DNA of 64,000 nucleotides from Paracoccaceae bacterium (GTDB lineage: Bacteria; Pseudomonadota; Alphaproteobacteria; Rhodobacterales; Rhodobacteraceae): assembly GCA_021296235.1 (NCBI GenBank), contig JAGWAS010000020.1, positions 1 through 64,000 of the forward strand. The letters run 5' to 3'. Of this stretch, positions 37,687 to 46,742 are shown one piece after another. Every line of letters begins with the position of its first letter. The stretch's first letter is position 1. The translations under genes were made by a program, and so were the position numbers. The notes below the pieces were generated by a model. It was not told where the DNA came from, ran no database searches, and saw nothing but the letters and a program-made list of their open reading frames with translations.

Positions 37687-38898
37687 TCAGTCCCACCTGG
37701 TAGGATGCGGGTTGCCAGTTATGAGCACACCATGAACATTCTTGGCGCTGACTCCGAGAACCTTGCCGGCCTTTTCTGTTGTCAGTGCTCCTATCCCGAG
37801 CATGCGATCTACGAGTTCAACGAGAGTAGCAGCCGCGCGGTGACGACGAATGGTGTGATAATTGGGTCTACCTGAACCGGTTGTTGTGGTTAGGTTCTGA
37901 TCGTGGTTCTTTCCATCATGATGGAGTTCTTGAAATTCTTGTTTGATTTTTTCATAGAATTTGAAACTGATCACCCTTGAACGATATAGCCTATAAGAAA
38001 CCATTGTTCTGCTGACCTTGTGAACGTCTGCAAATTCAGCAATCAGTTGCATTGCATTACTCGATCCATTGTTTTCGGAGACGGATAACTGTGCAAGTTG
38101 TGATCTCGGCAAGAGAAACTCGCTGGCAACGTCATGGCAAAATTTTTCGGTTCGGTGCAAGTTATCACTTCCGCTCACACCTGTAATACCAAGCCAAAGG
38201 TGAGCTAACTCGTGCACAATGGTAAATGCCTGCGCACCCACGGAGTCGTTTGCATTCACCGCGATGAATGGCGCAACATCATCGGAAAGTGCAAATCCGC
38301 GAAATATGTCAACACTGATTTTGGAGTGGTGATTGCCAAGGTTATCAACGAAGATGACGAAGATGCCTGCTACTTCCGCAAGATTTCGAAGATACGAGAC
38401 AGCTGCACGAGTGCTTTTTGACTTCCGGTACTTGGCGATGTCGAACTTGAGAGTGGTTTGGATGTGATCTGCAACATCACTTGGTTCTGAGGAAATTGTT
38501 GCAGATCCAATGAATCTAAGTTCTTCGACCTCGTTCTCTTCCTCAAGGACCATGCGCACGAGTGACTGGCGTGCGCTGATGTCACGCATGACGGCATCGG
38601 CAAGAGCTCTGTCGCTTGCTGTGGCAGAAGCTGGAAGTGTCCGGAAATCTTCGCCCCGTTGACCCTTTTTTGGTTGTGTGGGCAGGTAGAAGGTCAAAAG
38701 GGGGCGCCTGTATACTTTGGACATTTTCTTCAGCATTGAACGTGTGGGAAATTCTCCCCCGGTTTCCAAGGCTGCTAGCCGGTCGACCTGTCCAATGCCC
38801 TTCGAAGCCCTGATGCCAAGTTTCTGCACGGCAAACTCTGGAGTCATCCCTGCAGATTGTCGGGCCCACTTCAGAATGTCGGGATTGACGCTTGGCAT
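37687..38898 (-). CDS. XRE/ImmA-IrrE-type regulator with metallopeptidase domain
   Basis: A protein of about 403 residues. The N-terminal HTH-like region is at residues 1-70 ('PDILKWARQSAGMTPEFAVQKLG', 'ALETGGEFPTRSMLKKMSKVYRRPLLTFYLP'). The central ImmA/IrrE zinc-peptidase domain carries the HExxH motif in 'IVHELAHLWLG', with 'EKFCHDVASEFLLPRSQL' downstream. Such proteins act as antitoxins or anti-repressors, cleaving or binding a partner. The ATG at 38898 is preferred over one 13 codons upstream. The DUF4411-like partner just downstream is broken. Confidence 0.85.
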   Translation of the reverse strand: MPSVNPDILKWARQSAGMTPEFAVQKLGIRASKGIGQVDRLAALETGGEFPTRSMLKKMSKVYRRPLLTFYLPTQPKKGQRGEDFRTLPASATASDRALADAVMRDISARQSLVRMVLEEENEVEELRFIGSATISSEPSDVADHIQTTLKFDIAKYRKSKSTRAAVSYLRNLAEVAGIFVIFVDNLGNHHSKISVDIFRGFALSDDVAPFIAVNANDSVGAQAFTIVHELAHLWLGITGVSGSDNLHRTEKFCHDVASEFLLPRSQLAQLSVSENNGSSNAMQLIAEFADVHKVSRTMVSYRLYRSRVISFKFYEKIKQEFQELHHDGKNHDQNLTTTTGSGRPNYHTIRRHRAAATLVELVDRMLGIGALTTEKAGKVLGVSAKNVHGVLITGNPHPTRWD

Positions 38899-39791
38899 GG
38901 CTGGGTTCTGGCAGTCCTTCAAGTCTACTGCAGCCATAAGCTACAACAGCAACCGGAGCAATCCGGCGGTTCAGGCGTTGGCAGTGATATCAGGGGCATT
39001 CCGCTTGTCACTCTTGGTGGAATTTCAAGATTCCTTGATCCCGGGAATTGCAGATCTTCCTCTCATGTCACCGATTTGAGCAAAGCACCAACGAATTCTC
39101 GATCCCGGGATCTCTTTCGTGTGCAAAGCAGCGGCGCTTTGCTTTGCTGATAACAGGTTCAGATCTTCCCGGCGATAATCTCGGGCAGAGTCAGGCATTT
39201 GATGTCCGCCGGATCGAAAGGTAAGTGCCGGAAGTGGCTATGCACGCATTGAGCGTTTCGCAAAGGGGAGAGAGGGTAGGCATTCCCCGTCGCCATGAAA
39301 CTCTCCGCATGCACTCTTTTCAGATTTTGGCCGCAATTTAGGAACGTTACGCGCAACGGTCGCTGCCTCGACCAGAAGACGCCAAAACCGATCTTCACAA
39401 CTGTGATGCCATCAGTGCATGTATTGTTGTATTTCATGAAGTTCCTCGTGTTTTTACGGATTCAAGGAAAGACAATCGGAAGCTATGCAAGATTGTTGAA
39501 CGGTCTTTCCTGAAGACAATTCCGCTGTTGTCGGCTTGGGTGTCTATCTTAGTCAGCCCTGATTCGGGATTGCCGTCCGACCGCCTTGAAGAGTCACACG
39601 TTTCGACAAATCCACGACATGTCCTGAACCGCACCATGGTGCCGCAGGTGGGAAGTGGTCGAACCCGAGTTATCCACACAGATACGGCCAAATTGATTGT
39701 TGGCGTGCGCATTCCGGGAATTTCGCTTTTGGATTTCAGCAACCGGCCGTCTTGTTGCCTGGTTTCGAAGCAATTCAAGGTGGAGCGGAAA
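38899..39791. other. Intergenic region before second secretion block
   Basis: No gene recognised over ~890 bp. A + strand frame open from about 39528 joins the next gene in frame, but its sequence before the signal peptide at 39792 looks non-coding. Confidence 0.4.
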
Positions 39792-40409
39792 ATGGGCGGA
39801 AAGATTGCAGGAATGGTTGGAGTCATCATCGCATGTGCGGCGCCTGCGAATGCCGATTGGATTCGTGACATGATGATCAAGGACTGCAGCGAGGAATCCC
39901 GCAACATTCTGGCCGGTTCGGTCCGGCAAGACATAGAATTGTCGGTCCGGCGTGCAGAGGCATCAATGGAGCCGCCCGCCGCAATTGGTGATTTGGGATG
40001 TCTTGATGGCCTGATGGACGTCAATATCGATGTGTTTGCCCCCGTCGGTCCGCTTTCATCGCTGTTCTCGAATTCCCTTGACGGATTGCTGACAGCGCCC
40101 GGCAGATCGCAGCGCATCTGCAGATTTGCGCACCAAAAATGGAATGAGCTTTCAAGGCCGCTCTTAAAACCGTTGGATCTGCTGAAACTCGGCCTGCCGC
40201 CCGATTTTGTGGGGTCATTCGATTCCCTTGCTCAAGCCACCATCGTGGGCGACGGCAATGTCGCAGCGGCCCCGAGAGCCGCTTCATCCAATGCCGAACC
40301 GGCCGTTGGCCGTGCGGACGGAAGTGTTGAGCCCGGGCGGAGTCCAACCGACAGCTTCGATCCGGTCGGGGACATCTGGAACATGCTTTACGGGAAGGAA
40401 AGCCGGTGA
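39792..40409 (+). CDS. Exported protein, probable type IV secretion component
   Basis: A 205-residue protein with a signal peptide ('KIAGMVGVIIACAAPANA') from an ATG behind GTGGAGCGGAAA. The mature part holds three cysteines ('IKDCSEESRN', 'DLGCLDGLMD', 'QRICRFAHQKWNEL') and ends in a Ser/Pro/Asp-rich tail. The family is not named here with certainty. It resembles small periplasmic proteins of conjugative clusters, and its stop overlaps the start of the next exported protein (GTGA), which leads into the coupling ATPase. Confidence 0.5.
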   Translation: MGGKIAGMVGVIIACAAPANADWIRDMMIKDCSEESRNILAGSVRQDIELSVRRAEASMEPPAAIGDLGCLDGLMDVNIDVFAPVGPLSSLFSNSLDGLLTAPGRSQRICRFAHQKWNELSRPLLKPLDLLKLGLPPDFVGSFDSLAQATIVGDGNVAAAPRAASSNAEPAVGRADGSVEPGRSPTDSFDPVGDIWNMLYGKESR

Positions 40410-41518
40410 AGAAGCAAACCACAGGGTTGAACCGGGTCCTGTCGCTGTGGGTGCTTCCGGCGTTGCTGGCCACAATTTTCCTTCCGGAAGCGGCGCATTC
40501 CCAACTCGCCGGCGGTTGCCGCTGCGGAGCGATCAGCGGGTTCCACTCCGAGACCCGAAGACATGTATCCGAGGAAACGACAGAGGCAGCAGACGAAATT
40601 GTCAGGGCACTGAAAAGCCAATCGCAGCAGAACAGCGGCTATCTCGACCGGCAGGTTGAGGCAGACCGGCGGATAGCCGATGGCGAAGCACAGAACGCGG
40701 CAAGATTGGCTCGTTCGCTGATCCGGGCGGAAGCGGAGAGTGGACGTCACGACCCAAACCCGGATTTTTGCCTGCTGATGGACTCCGCTCTCGAGCCCGT
40801 CCTTCCTGAACGGCACCATGTTTCCGGCATTGATGGCATTACCGGGGCAGCAACCGACTGGTCTGTCGGCAGGGCGCCAGTGGTTCGCGAAAACGGAGTA
40901 CGAATGGCTGCTTGGCTGGCGGAGGAACGCGAGCGGCTAAAGGATGTCGGCGGGGCAAGGGACGCAACCACGGATTGGGAATTCGCACTCAATCGGAAAA
41001 CCTTGCCTTTGGATGATCCGGCCTTTCGCGAGGCGTTGAGCAGGCTGGTGGCAAACACGGTTGACCCGTTTCCGTCCCGACCTCTCACGGAAAGCGATCT
41101 CAAAACTCCGGCCGGTCTGGCCGAGGCAGTTCGGCGCGGCGCCGCTGAGGCAAGAAACCGGGCGGCGATCGCTGCGGTTGGAACAATGCTCAAACTTTCC
41201 GAACCGGCATATCCTGCATCCCCCTATCGCAAGATCGTCGCGCAGAGCCGTTCGCCGCAGGAGATTCCCGATGTGCTTGGCGAATTGCAGGCACTCGACA
41301 TCCGAATAGCGGCGTATAGCGAGCCGAGTGCCGCAACATTGAATCGCCGCCATTCAAAGACCGAAAAGGCACTGCTGCAGGATCTCATCGACATCCAGTC
41401 GCTCAACGCAAGAATTTCCCACCTTCGGTTGATCCAAGAGGCGGGAAACACAGTTGTTCTTGCAGCGATTCTTGGAATCCTGACCGATGGCGCCACTGCA
41501 AATCTGATTCCTCAGTAG
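40406..41518 (+). CDS. Exported helical protein, probable type IV secretion component (TraW/VirB5-like role)
   Basis: A 370-residue protein beginning with GTG. It has a signal peptide ending 'LLATIFLPEAAHSQ'. The mature part opens with 'GGCRCGAISGFHSETRRHVSEE' and is strongly helical with heptad-like stretches ('LARSLIRAEAES', 'RTEKALLQDLIDIQSLNARI'-like), and it has a hydrophobic C-terminus ('NTVVLAAILGILTDGA'). Similar-looking proteins in alphaproteobacterial conjugation clusters are often labelled TraW; I cannot confirm the family. Translationally coupled to the preceding exported protein and 131 bp upstream of the coupling ATPase. Confidence 0.45.
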   Translation: MKKQTTGLNRVLSLWVLPALLATIFLPEAAHSQLAGGCRCGAISGFHSETRRHVSEETTEAADEIVRALKSQSQQNSGYLDRQVEADRRIADGEAQNAARLARSLIRAEAESGRHDPNPDFCLLMDSALEPVLPERHHVSGIDGITGAATDWSVGRAPVVRENGVRMAAWLAEERERLKDVGGARDATTDWEFALNRKTLPLDDPAFREALSRLVANTVDPFPSRPLTESDLKTPAGLAEAVRRGAAEARNRAAIAAVGTMLKLSEPAYPASPYRKIVAQSRSPQEIPDVLGELQALDIRIAAYSEPSAATLNRRHSKTEKALLQDLIDIQSLNARISHLRLIQEAGNTVVLAAILGILTDGATANLIPQ

Positions 41519-41649
41519 AGGTCGGAATTGCCGTACACGTTGCTTTCAGGGATGGTTGCCGGCCTCTCGGCAAAGGCGAAGGCATTCAATCCGACGCCTT
41601 CCGCTTCCCGGCGAGTGCAATCGCCGTGGTTAGGAGCCCCCGCAGCTGA

Positions 41650-44600
41650 ATGACCAGGCATTCCCCTGATCATGAATTTAGGCCACCGGACGGTGGTTCG
41701 GATGTCAAAAGGCCGAATTTTGCCGGTCCAGGTGAATTCACCCGACTGTTGGAACATCCCGATGTATGTGTCGCCGCTGTTGTTCTTGCACTTTTCCTGA
41801 CGCTCGTTTTTTCGGCGGGTTGGTTGGCGATTCCCTGCTGCATTGTGTTGGAGTTGTGGAGACGAACCCGCAGGTTCCGACTTCCTTTCCGAATGCCGAT
41901 GGCATGGAGCGCTGCCGATTATTCGAATTCGGAGCCTGGTCATTCCCGGCGGTTTCGGCCGGGGCAGGGGTTGCTTCATCTTGGCAACGAAATTTCCACC
42001 AATGAGGAGCTGTGGATCACCAACAGCGACGCGCGCAGACACGCACTGGTTCTCGGGACCACCGGCGCCGGCAAGGCATTGCCGCTCGACACACTTGTTT
42101 TGACCACTGAGGGGTGGCGCCAAAACGGGAACATCAAGCCCGGCAACAAGGTTGTCCATCCTTCCGGCAAAGCATCGACTGTGATTTCGATCCACCCGCA
42201 GGGCCTTCAGCCGGTGGCAAGACTCCTGTTTGCAGATGGACGGTTTGCCGATTGTTCCCATGACCACCTGTGGAGGATCAGGGTTCTTGGCGCTGCCGAT
42301 GCGACCCTGTTGGCGGGTTGCAATCGAACCAGGTTGATGACCGCGGCCGACATTGCGCTGATGACGGAGGTCGGCGCAACAATGCCGCAACGCGGCCAAA
42401 GGCTGCGGGCATTTGTGCCGCTGGTTTGCCCCGCTGTTGGTTCCTGTACGGGCAATTCCATGGATACCCGATCAGCTGCAATCGCCGGAAGTGAAGGGTT
42501 TGACAGGTTGCCATTTGTGCCGTCGCTGACCGGATCAGCGAAGGAACGGCTCAATTGGGCCTGCCGTGCATTGCGACAACGCCATCACCTTGCAGGGCTT
42601 CGGGCGGTCGGGCGATCGTTGGAGATACCGTTGCTTGGTGAAAGTGACGGCCATGTGTTGCGGAACCTCGTCTGGTCGCTTGGCGGTATGGCAACCCAAA
42701 TCGCCGCCGGGGATCGATTGTTTGCAACAGTGGCGTTCCCCGGACAGGAAAACGTCCTTGCGGAGATTCCCCCCTGTGATCCGCTGCTCGTCGAGTATGG
42801 TCTTGAGATCACAGGCGTCGAAGTTTTCTCCGGCGGAATACCGATCGAAAACGGAACGGTTGATCCGGACTTGATCCGCAAAGTCCGGATGTCCTGCCTG
42901 AGAACGGATGCGCCGGACGGAATGTTTGTCATCGAAAATCACATTGCAACCCACAACACCGAATTGTTGCTGGGCATTGCCTCGCAATCAATGATGTGGT
43001 CATCGGGCTTCATGTTCATCGACGGCAAGGGAACAACCGAGTTCCATGCCAAGGTGTGGTCTTTGGTGTCGCTATTCGGGCGGCAGGATGACTACAGGAT
43101 GCTGAATTTCACCGACAGCGGCGGCCATCCCGACGACCCTGCCGGCGGGCCGGCGGTGCACTCCAATACCCTCAATCCGTTTTCCCACGGCTCGGCCGAT
43201 CAGCTGATGAACCTGATTGTTTCGCTCATGAGCGAAACGGGAACAGCCGGCGACATGTGGAAAGGCCGGGCAATGTCGCTCGTTACCTCAACCATGAAGG
43301 CGCTGTGCGAAATGAGGGATGCCGGTGACGTCTTGTTGGATGTCCAGTCGATCAGGGACTTCCTGCCCCTTGGAACGGGTGTCAGGAAGGAGTTTCTGGA
43401 AGGGCAGAAAATCACTGGCATTGAGGAGATACCCGATGCCGCCTGGGAGGACATGAAATCGCGCGGCGGAATGATTGAACTGTATCTCCGGGCGCTGCAC
43501 GGCGAATTTTCGGAGCGTTCACGTCTGGCCCTCAAGGGATTTTTCGATTCGCTTCCGGGATTCAGGTTGGAGGCAGCCCTCAATGGCGAACCACAGGAAG
43601 GAAAGGCCGTCGAGCAGCACGGGTTCCTTTCCATGCAGCTGACAAGGCCGCTCGGGTCACTCGCAGATGATTTCGGCCACATCTTCCGGACTCCGTTTGG
43701 CGAGGTGGACATTGAGGATGTGGTTTTGAACCGCCGGATTCTGGTGGTTTTGCTTCCGGCTCTGCAGAAGGCTCCCGAAGAAATGCGCAACTGCGGAAAG
43801 ATCGTGGTTTCGATGCTCAAGATGATGATGGGTCGGGCTGCCGGTTCAATTCTTGAGGGCAGCAAACATTCCCTTGTTGACGCCCGGCCCACGAGATCAC
43901 CCTCTCCATTCATCGCCATACTGGATGAAGCCGGATACTACATGGTCAAGGGGATCGACACGATGATGGCACAGGCCAGATCGCTCGGCTTCATGATTGT
44001 CATTGCCGGACAGGACATGGCCGCGATGCAGTCGGTATCTCCGCAAATCGCCGAAACGGTCGCTGCGAACGCAAGGTTGACGGCTGCTGGCGCAACCGAG
44101 GATGCCCAACGCACTTGGGTTTTCCTGAAGAACAAATTCTCAACCCACAGGGTTCCGGTCGCTGCAGGCCGTTCGGCCCGAAACGGATTGTTGGGAACTC
44201 GTTGGGTCGAGCGACCGGATGTGAGTTTCGTGATGGAGGATCGTGTGCGGATCGGTGATTTGCAGCGTCTGCGGGAGGGCGAATTCTACTTCATGATGGA
44301 ATCCAGGCTGGTGAAGGCAAGGGCGTTTCATGCCGGAGCGAATTGGACGCCATGGATTTCCATGAACAAGTTTCTGCTGATCCGGGGACCGACCGACAGG
44401 GCACCGGGGCTTGACCAGTCGAAGGACACGGAGTTTCTTTCGGCGATTGACGCTGCAGGCAAGGCCATCCTTGACCTTTCATCATTGGAACGGAATTTGC
44501 GTTCCTATCCATTTGATTCACAGGACGCGCTGTTCTGCGCCATACGCTATTCGGAGAAGCAGGCTTCAGGGAATTCCGGAGTTGCGGCTCCGCAGCGCGG

Positions 44601-44661
44601 CAGGATGGACGCGGACCTCGTCGGTATCATGTTTGGTCCGCAGCACAGCATTGCAAGATGA
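41650..44661 (+). CDS. dotL: DotL/IcmO-type coupling ATPase interrupted by an intein
   Basis: A 1003-residue precursor. Two membrane segments lie at about residues 40-72. The P-loop 'LVLGTTGAGK' ends at Lys142 and is followed by an intein (143-436). The C-extein then starts 'TELLLGIASQSMMWSSGFMF', 'IDGKGTTEFHAKVWSLVSLFGRQDDYRMLNF', which is typical DotL. Walker B-type 'PFIAILDEAGYYMVKG' and the 'GQDMAAMQSVSPQIAETVAANARL' motif follow. After splicing the protein would be about 709 residues. DotL/IcmO recruits substrates to the type IVB channel. Without splicing the P-loop Thr is absent from its place, so activity should depend on intein removal. Confidence 0.93.
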   Translation: MTRHSPDHEFRPPDGGSDVKRPNFAGPGEFTRLLEHPDVCVAAVVLALFLTLVFSAGWLAIPCCIVLELWRRTRRFRLPFRMPMAWSAADYSNSEPGHSRRFRPGQGLLHLGNEISTNEELWITNSDARRHALVLGTTGAGKALPLDTLVLTTEGWRQNGNIKPGNKVVHPSGKASTVISIHPQGLQPVARLLFADGRFADCSHDHLWRIRVLGAADATLLAGCNRTRLMTAADIALMTEVGATMPQRGQRLRAFVPLVCPAVGSCTGNSMDTRSAAIAGSEGFDRLPFVPSLTGSAKERLNWACRALRQRHHLAGLRAVGRSLEIPLLGESDGHVLRNLVWSLGGMATQIAAGDRLFATVAFPGQENVLAEIPPCDPLLVEYGLEITGVEVFSGGIPIENGTVDPDLIRKVRMSCLRTDAPDGMFVIENHIATHNTELLLGIASQSMMWSSGFMFIDGKGTTEFHAKVWSLVSLFGRQDDYRMLNFTDSGGHPDDPAGGPAVHSNTLNPFSHGSADQLMNLIVSLMSETGTAGDMWKGRAMSLVTSTMKALCEMRDAGDVLLDVQSIRDFLPLGTGVRKEFLEGQKITGIEEIPDAAWEDMKSRGGMIELYLRALHGEFSERSRLALKGFFDSLPGFRLEAALNGEPQEGKAVEQHGFLSMQLTRPLGSLADDFGHIFRTPFGEVDIEDVVLNRRILVVLLPALQKAPEEMRNCGKIVVSMLKMMMGRAAGSILEGSKHSLVDARPTRSPSPFIAILDEAGYYMVKGIDTMMAQARSLGFMIVIAGQDMAAMQSVSPQIAETVAANARLTAAGATEDAQRTWVFLKNKFSTHRVPVAAGRSARNGLLGTRWVERPDVSFVMEDRVRIGDLQRLREGEFYFMMESRLVKARAFHAGANWTPWISMNKFLLIRGPTDRAPGLDQSKDTEFLSAIDAAGKAILDLSSLERNLRSYPFDSQDALFCAIRYSEKQASGNSGVAAPQRGRMDADLVGIMFGPQHSIAR
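42076..42957 (+). other. Class 3 intein in the coupling-protein P-loop
   Basis: A 294-residue in-frame Hint domain between P-loop Lys142 and Thr437. Block A begins with Ala, not Cys ('ALPLDTLVLTTEGW', then 'GNIKPGNKVV'). Block B is 'FADGRFADCSHDHLWRI' with His206 and Trp208 two residues later. Block F has Cys416 in 'MSCLRTDAPDGMFVI'. The C-terminus is 'ATHN' (Thr434-His435-Asn436), followed by +1 Thr437. Ala1 plus Trp (B:12), Cys (F:4), Thr (G:5) and +1 Ser/Thr is the class 3 (WCT) signature, where Cys(F:4) attacks first. The middle contains 'RNLVWSLGGMA', like the end of a LAGLIDADG domain, but no intact endonuclease motif, suggesting an eroded homing endonuclease. Confidence 0.9.
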
Positions 44662-45261
44662 AGCGGTGTGCTGCATGTCTTCCGAAAGGCTTTTTGGGCT
44701 TGGCGCAGTTGCATGGCTTTGACACCGCAAGGCCATGCCGGTTTTCACGAATAACGAAAAATGCTGCCGGCTGCGTCGCAATCCCGATTGCGGGCAGACT
44801 TGATTTGCAACAGGTTTAATCTGCACAACAGTTTTGAGGGTAATTTGCGAATTCTGCAGGCAGCAACGCTGAATTAATGCCGTTTCCGCGGACTGCACCT
44901 GTTCATGTATCGGGCAGGGCCGTCGACAGCAGAATGGCAAATCTGGATATCGCTGTATTCGTCCAACTCTTCTTGATCGAGTCCATCTCCGCGAGGCGAA
45001 GGGCAGGATTGACGATGGGTCTCATGAGAATCAAACCAAGTCAGAAGAAGAAAATCGGGACCATGGTGTGCGTTGCCGGAAACCGGTCGCAAATTGGTTG
45101 CAATGACCGAATATTTTCCTAATTTTGTAAAAGAAGGCAGAAGTTGGTTCTCTCGGAAGCGTGGATTGGCGAGATGCTTGGCTCAGGTGTTCCCAAGGAT
45201 CCGGTTGCAGAGAGTGATTCAGCCAGAACGTCCGGTTCGAGCCTTGGGAACAGGAGTCAAA
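44662..45261. other. Intergenic region, nothing recognised
   Basis: Follows the coupling-protein gene. Only short unsupported frames; an in-frame extension upstream of the next gene looks non-coding. Confidence 0.4.
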
Positions 45262-46125
45262 ATGCATCCAGAGGTTAAGGCGCAGTTCGATTCCGCAACC
45301 AATACCGTCTCCTACATTGTCGCTGATACGGGCACCGGCCGGTGTGCCGTCATAGATAGCGTACTCGATTTTGACTATGCGTCGGGCAGGACCTCCACAA
45401 GATCGGCAGATCTTCTTATCGGCAAGGTGCGGGATGCTGGCCTTAAGGTTGAATGGGTCCTTGAGACCCACGTGCATGCCGATCATCTTTCCGCTGCTCC
45501 CTACGTGCAGGAATGTCTCGGCGGGAAGATAGGGATCGGCCAGCAAATCGTGGCCGTTCAGGAGACGTTCGGAAAAATATTCAACGAAGGCACGCGATTC
45601 CAGCGCGACGGCAGCCAGTTTGACCGGTTGTTCACGGAGGGCGACCGGTTCAGCATCGGAGACCTCGGATGCAGTGTGCTGGACACTCCGGGACACACAC
45701 CCGCCTGCCTTACCTATGTTGTCGGAGATGGGGCATTTGTTGGCGATACAATGTTCATGCCGGATTTCGGTTCAGCGCGGGCGGATTTTCCCGGTGGCTC
45801 AGCCGGCACGCTTTACGATTCAATTCAGAAAATCCTTGCGCTTCCGAAAGACACGAGAATCTTTGTTGGCCACGACTACAAGCCATCGGGGCGGAGTGAA
45901 TTCGCTTGGGAAACCACGGTCGCAGAGCAGATTGAAAACAATGTTCATTTCGGTGCCGGCACGTCGCGAGAGGAATTCGTGCGGATACGGGAGGAGCGGG
46001 ATCGGGAACTGGGGATGCCCAAACTGATTGTTCCTTCACTGCAGATCAACATGCGTGCCGGCCGAATGCCGGAGGTTGACGATTCCGGAAAGACATTCCT
46101 GAAAGTTCCCGTCAACGGACTTTGA
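45262..46125 (+). CDS. Metallo-beta-lactamase-fold hydrolase, persulfide dioxygenase-like
   Basis: A 287-residue MBL-fold protein. Metal ligands are visible: 'ETHVHADHLSAAPYV' (HxHxDH), 'DTPGHTPACLTYVV', 'FVGDTMFMPDFGSARADFPGG' and 'IFVGHDY'. The 'GSARADFPGG' and 'DYKPSGR' stretches fit ETHE1/Blh-type persulfide dioxygenases that oxidise glutathione persulfide, rather than glyoxalase II. The start at 45262 gives the family N-terminus ('VKAQFDSATNTVSYIVAD'); a longer in-frame extension is unlikely. No rhodanese or BigR-type regulator is adjacent. Confidence 0.85.
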   Translation: MHPEVKAQFDSATNTVSYIVADTGTGRCAVIDSVLDFDYASGRTSTRSADLLIGKVRDAGLKVEWVLETHVHADHLSAAPYVQECLGGKIGIGQQIVAVQETFGKIFNEGTRFQRDGSQFDRLFTEGDRFSIGDLGCSVLDTPGHTPACLTYVVGDGAFVGDTMFMPDFGSARADFPGGSAGTLYDSIQKILALPKDTRIFVGHDYKPSGRSEFAWETTVAEQIENNVHFGAGTSREEFVRIREERDRELGMPKLIVPSLQINMRAGRMPEVDDSGKTFLKVPVNGL

Positions 46126-46742
46126 CCAATTCGTCGGCGTTCGGTCGAAACAGTCCGGCGGCAATTGGGCAACCGCCTGATGCTCATCGCCCGCATGGCC
46201 CATGGCCCGGTTGCGGGATACGAACAACCTACGCTGAGGAACAATTCATCAAGTGTTCAAGGGTGGCATTGAAGTCAGCGGGGCAGGGAGTGTGGACAGA
46301 AAAGCAATTCCGGCAACGAAGAAGACAAAATCGGTGAAGTTGCCTGCTGCAATGTCAGCGGGAAACTCCGATTTGGTATTAGTTTCACATATTCGGACGC
46401 ATTGACGACGGTTTCGCCACTTGGCCATTTCCGATTTTGCAAATGGGTGGCGTGAAGGCATGCATTCTCAGTCCTGCATCATCCAATTTGCCGAGCTTTG
46501 GTAGAGAAGTTCCGTCAGCAATTCGAAGCAGCGTTGAAAGATCTGCTGTGATGAAGGCCGCTGTGATTGACGGAATTGACCTTTGCTCTGCAACCGTGGA
46601 CCGCGGTGGATGTAGTCCAAAGACTGAATGGTTCGACCTGATTGACAACAAAGTTGGTCCAACATGAGTGGCGCAATGGTTAAATTCTCTCTGCAGAGCC
46701 GGGAAACTGGCTTTTTGCTGCCGCTGCCATCGTCCCCGTCCT
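46126..46742. other. Intergenic region, nothing recognised
   Basis: Lies between convergent genes (MBL-fold hydrolase and the M16 operon). No clear hairpin terminator or gene was identified. Confidence 0.4.

Noticed and set aside
39434-40117. 227-codon open frame on the - strand
   Set aside because: Overlaps the start of the exported-protein gene at 39792, which has a signal peptide and ribosome-binding site; this frame has neither.
42400-42830. Functional LAGLIDADG homing endonuclease inside the intein
   Set aside because: Only a 'WSLGG'-like tail resembles the family; no LAGLIDADG helix with catalytic acidic residues was found.
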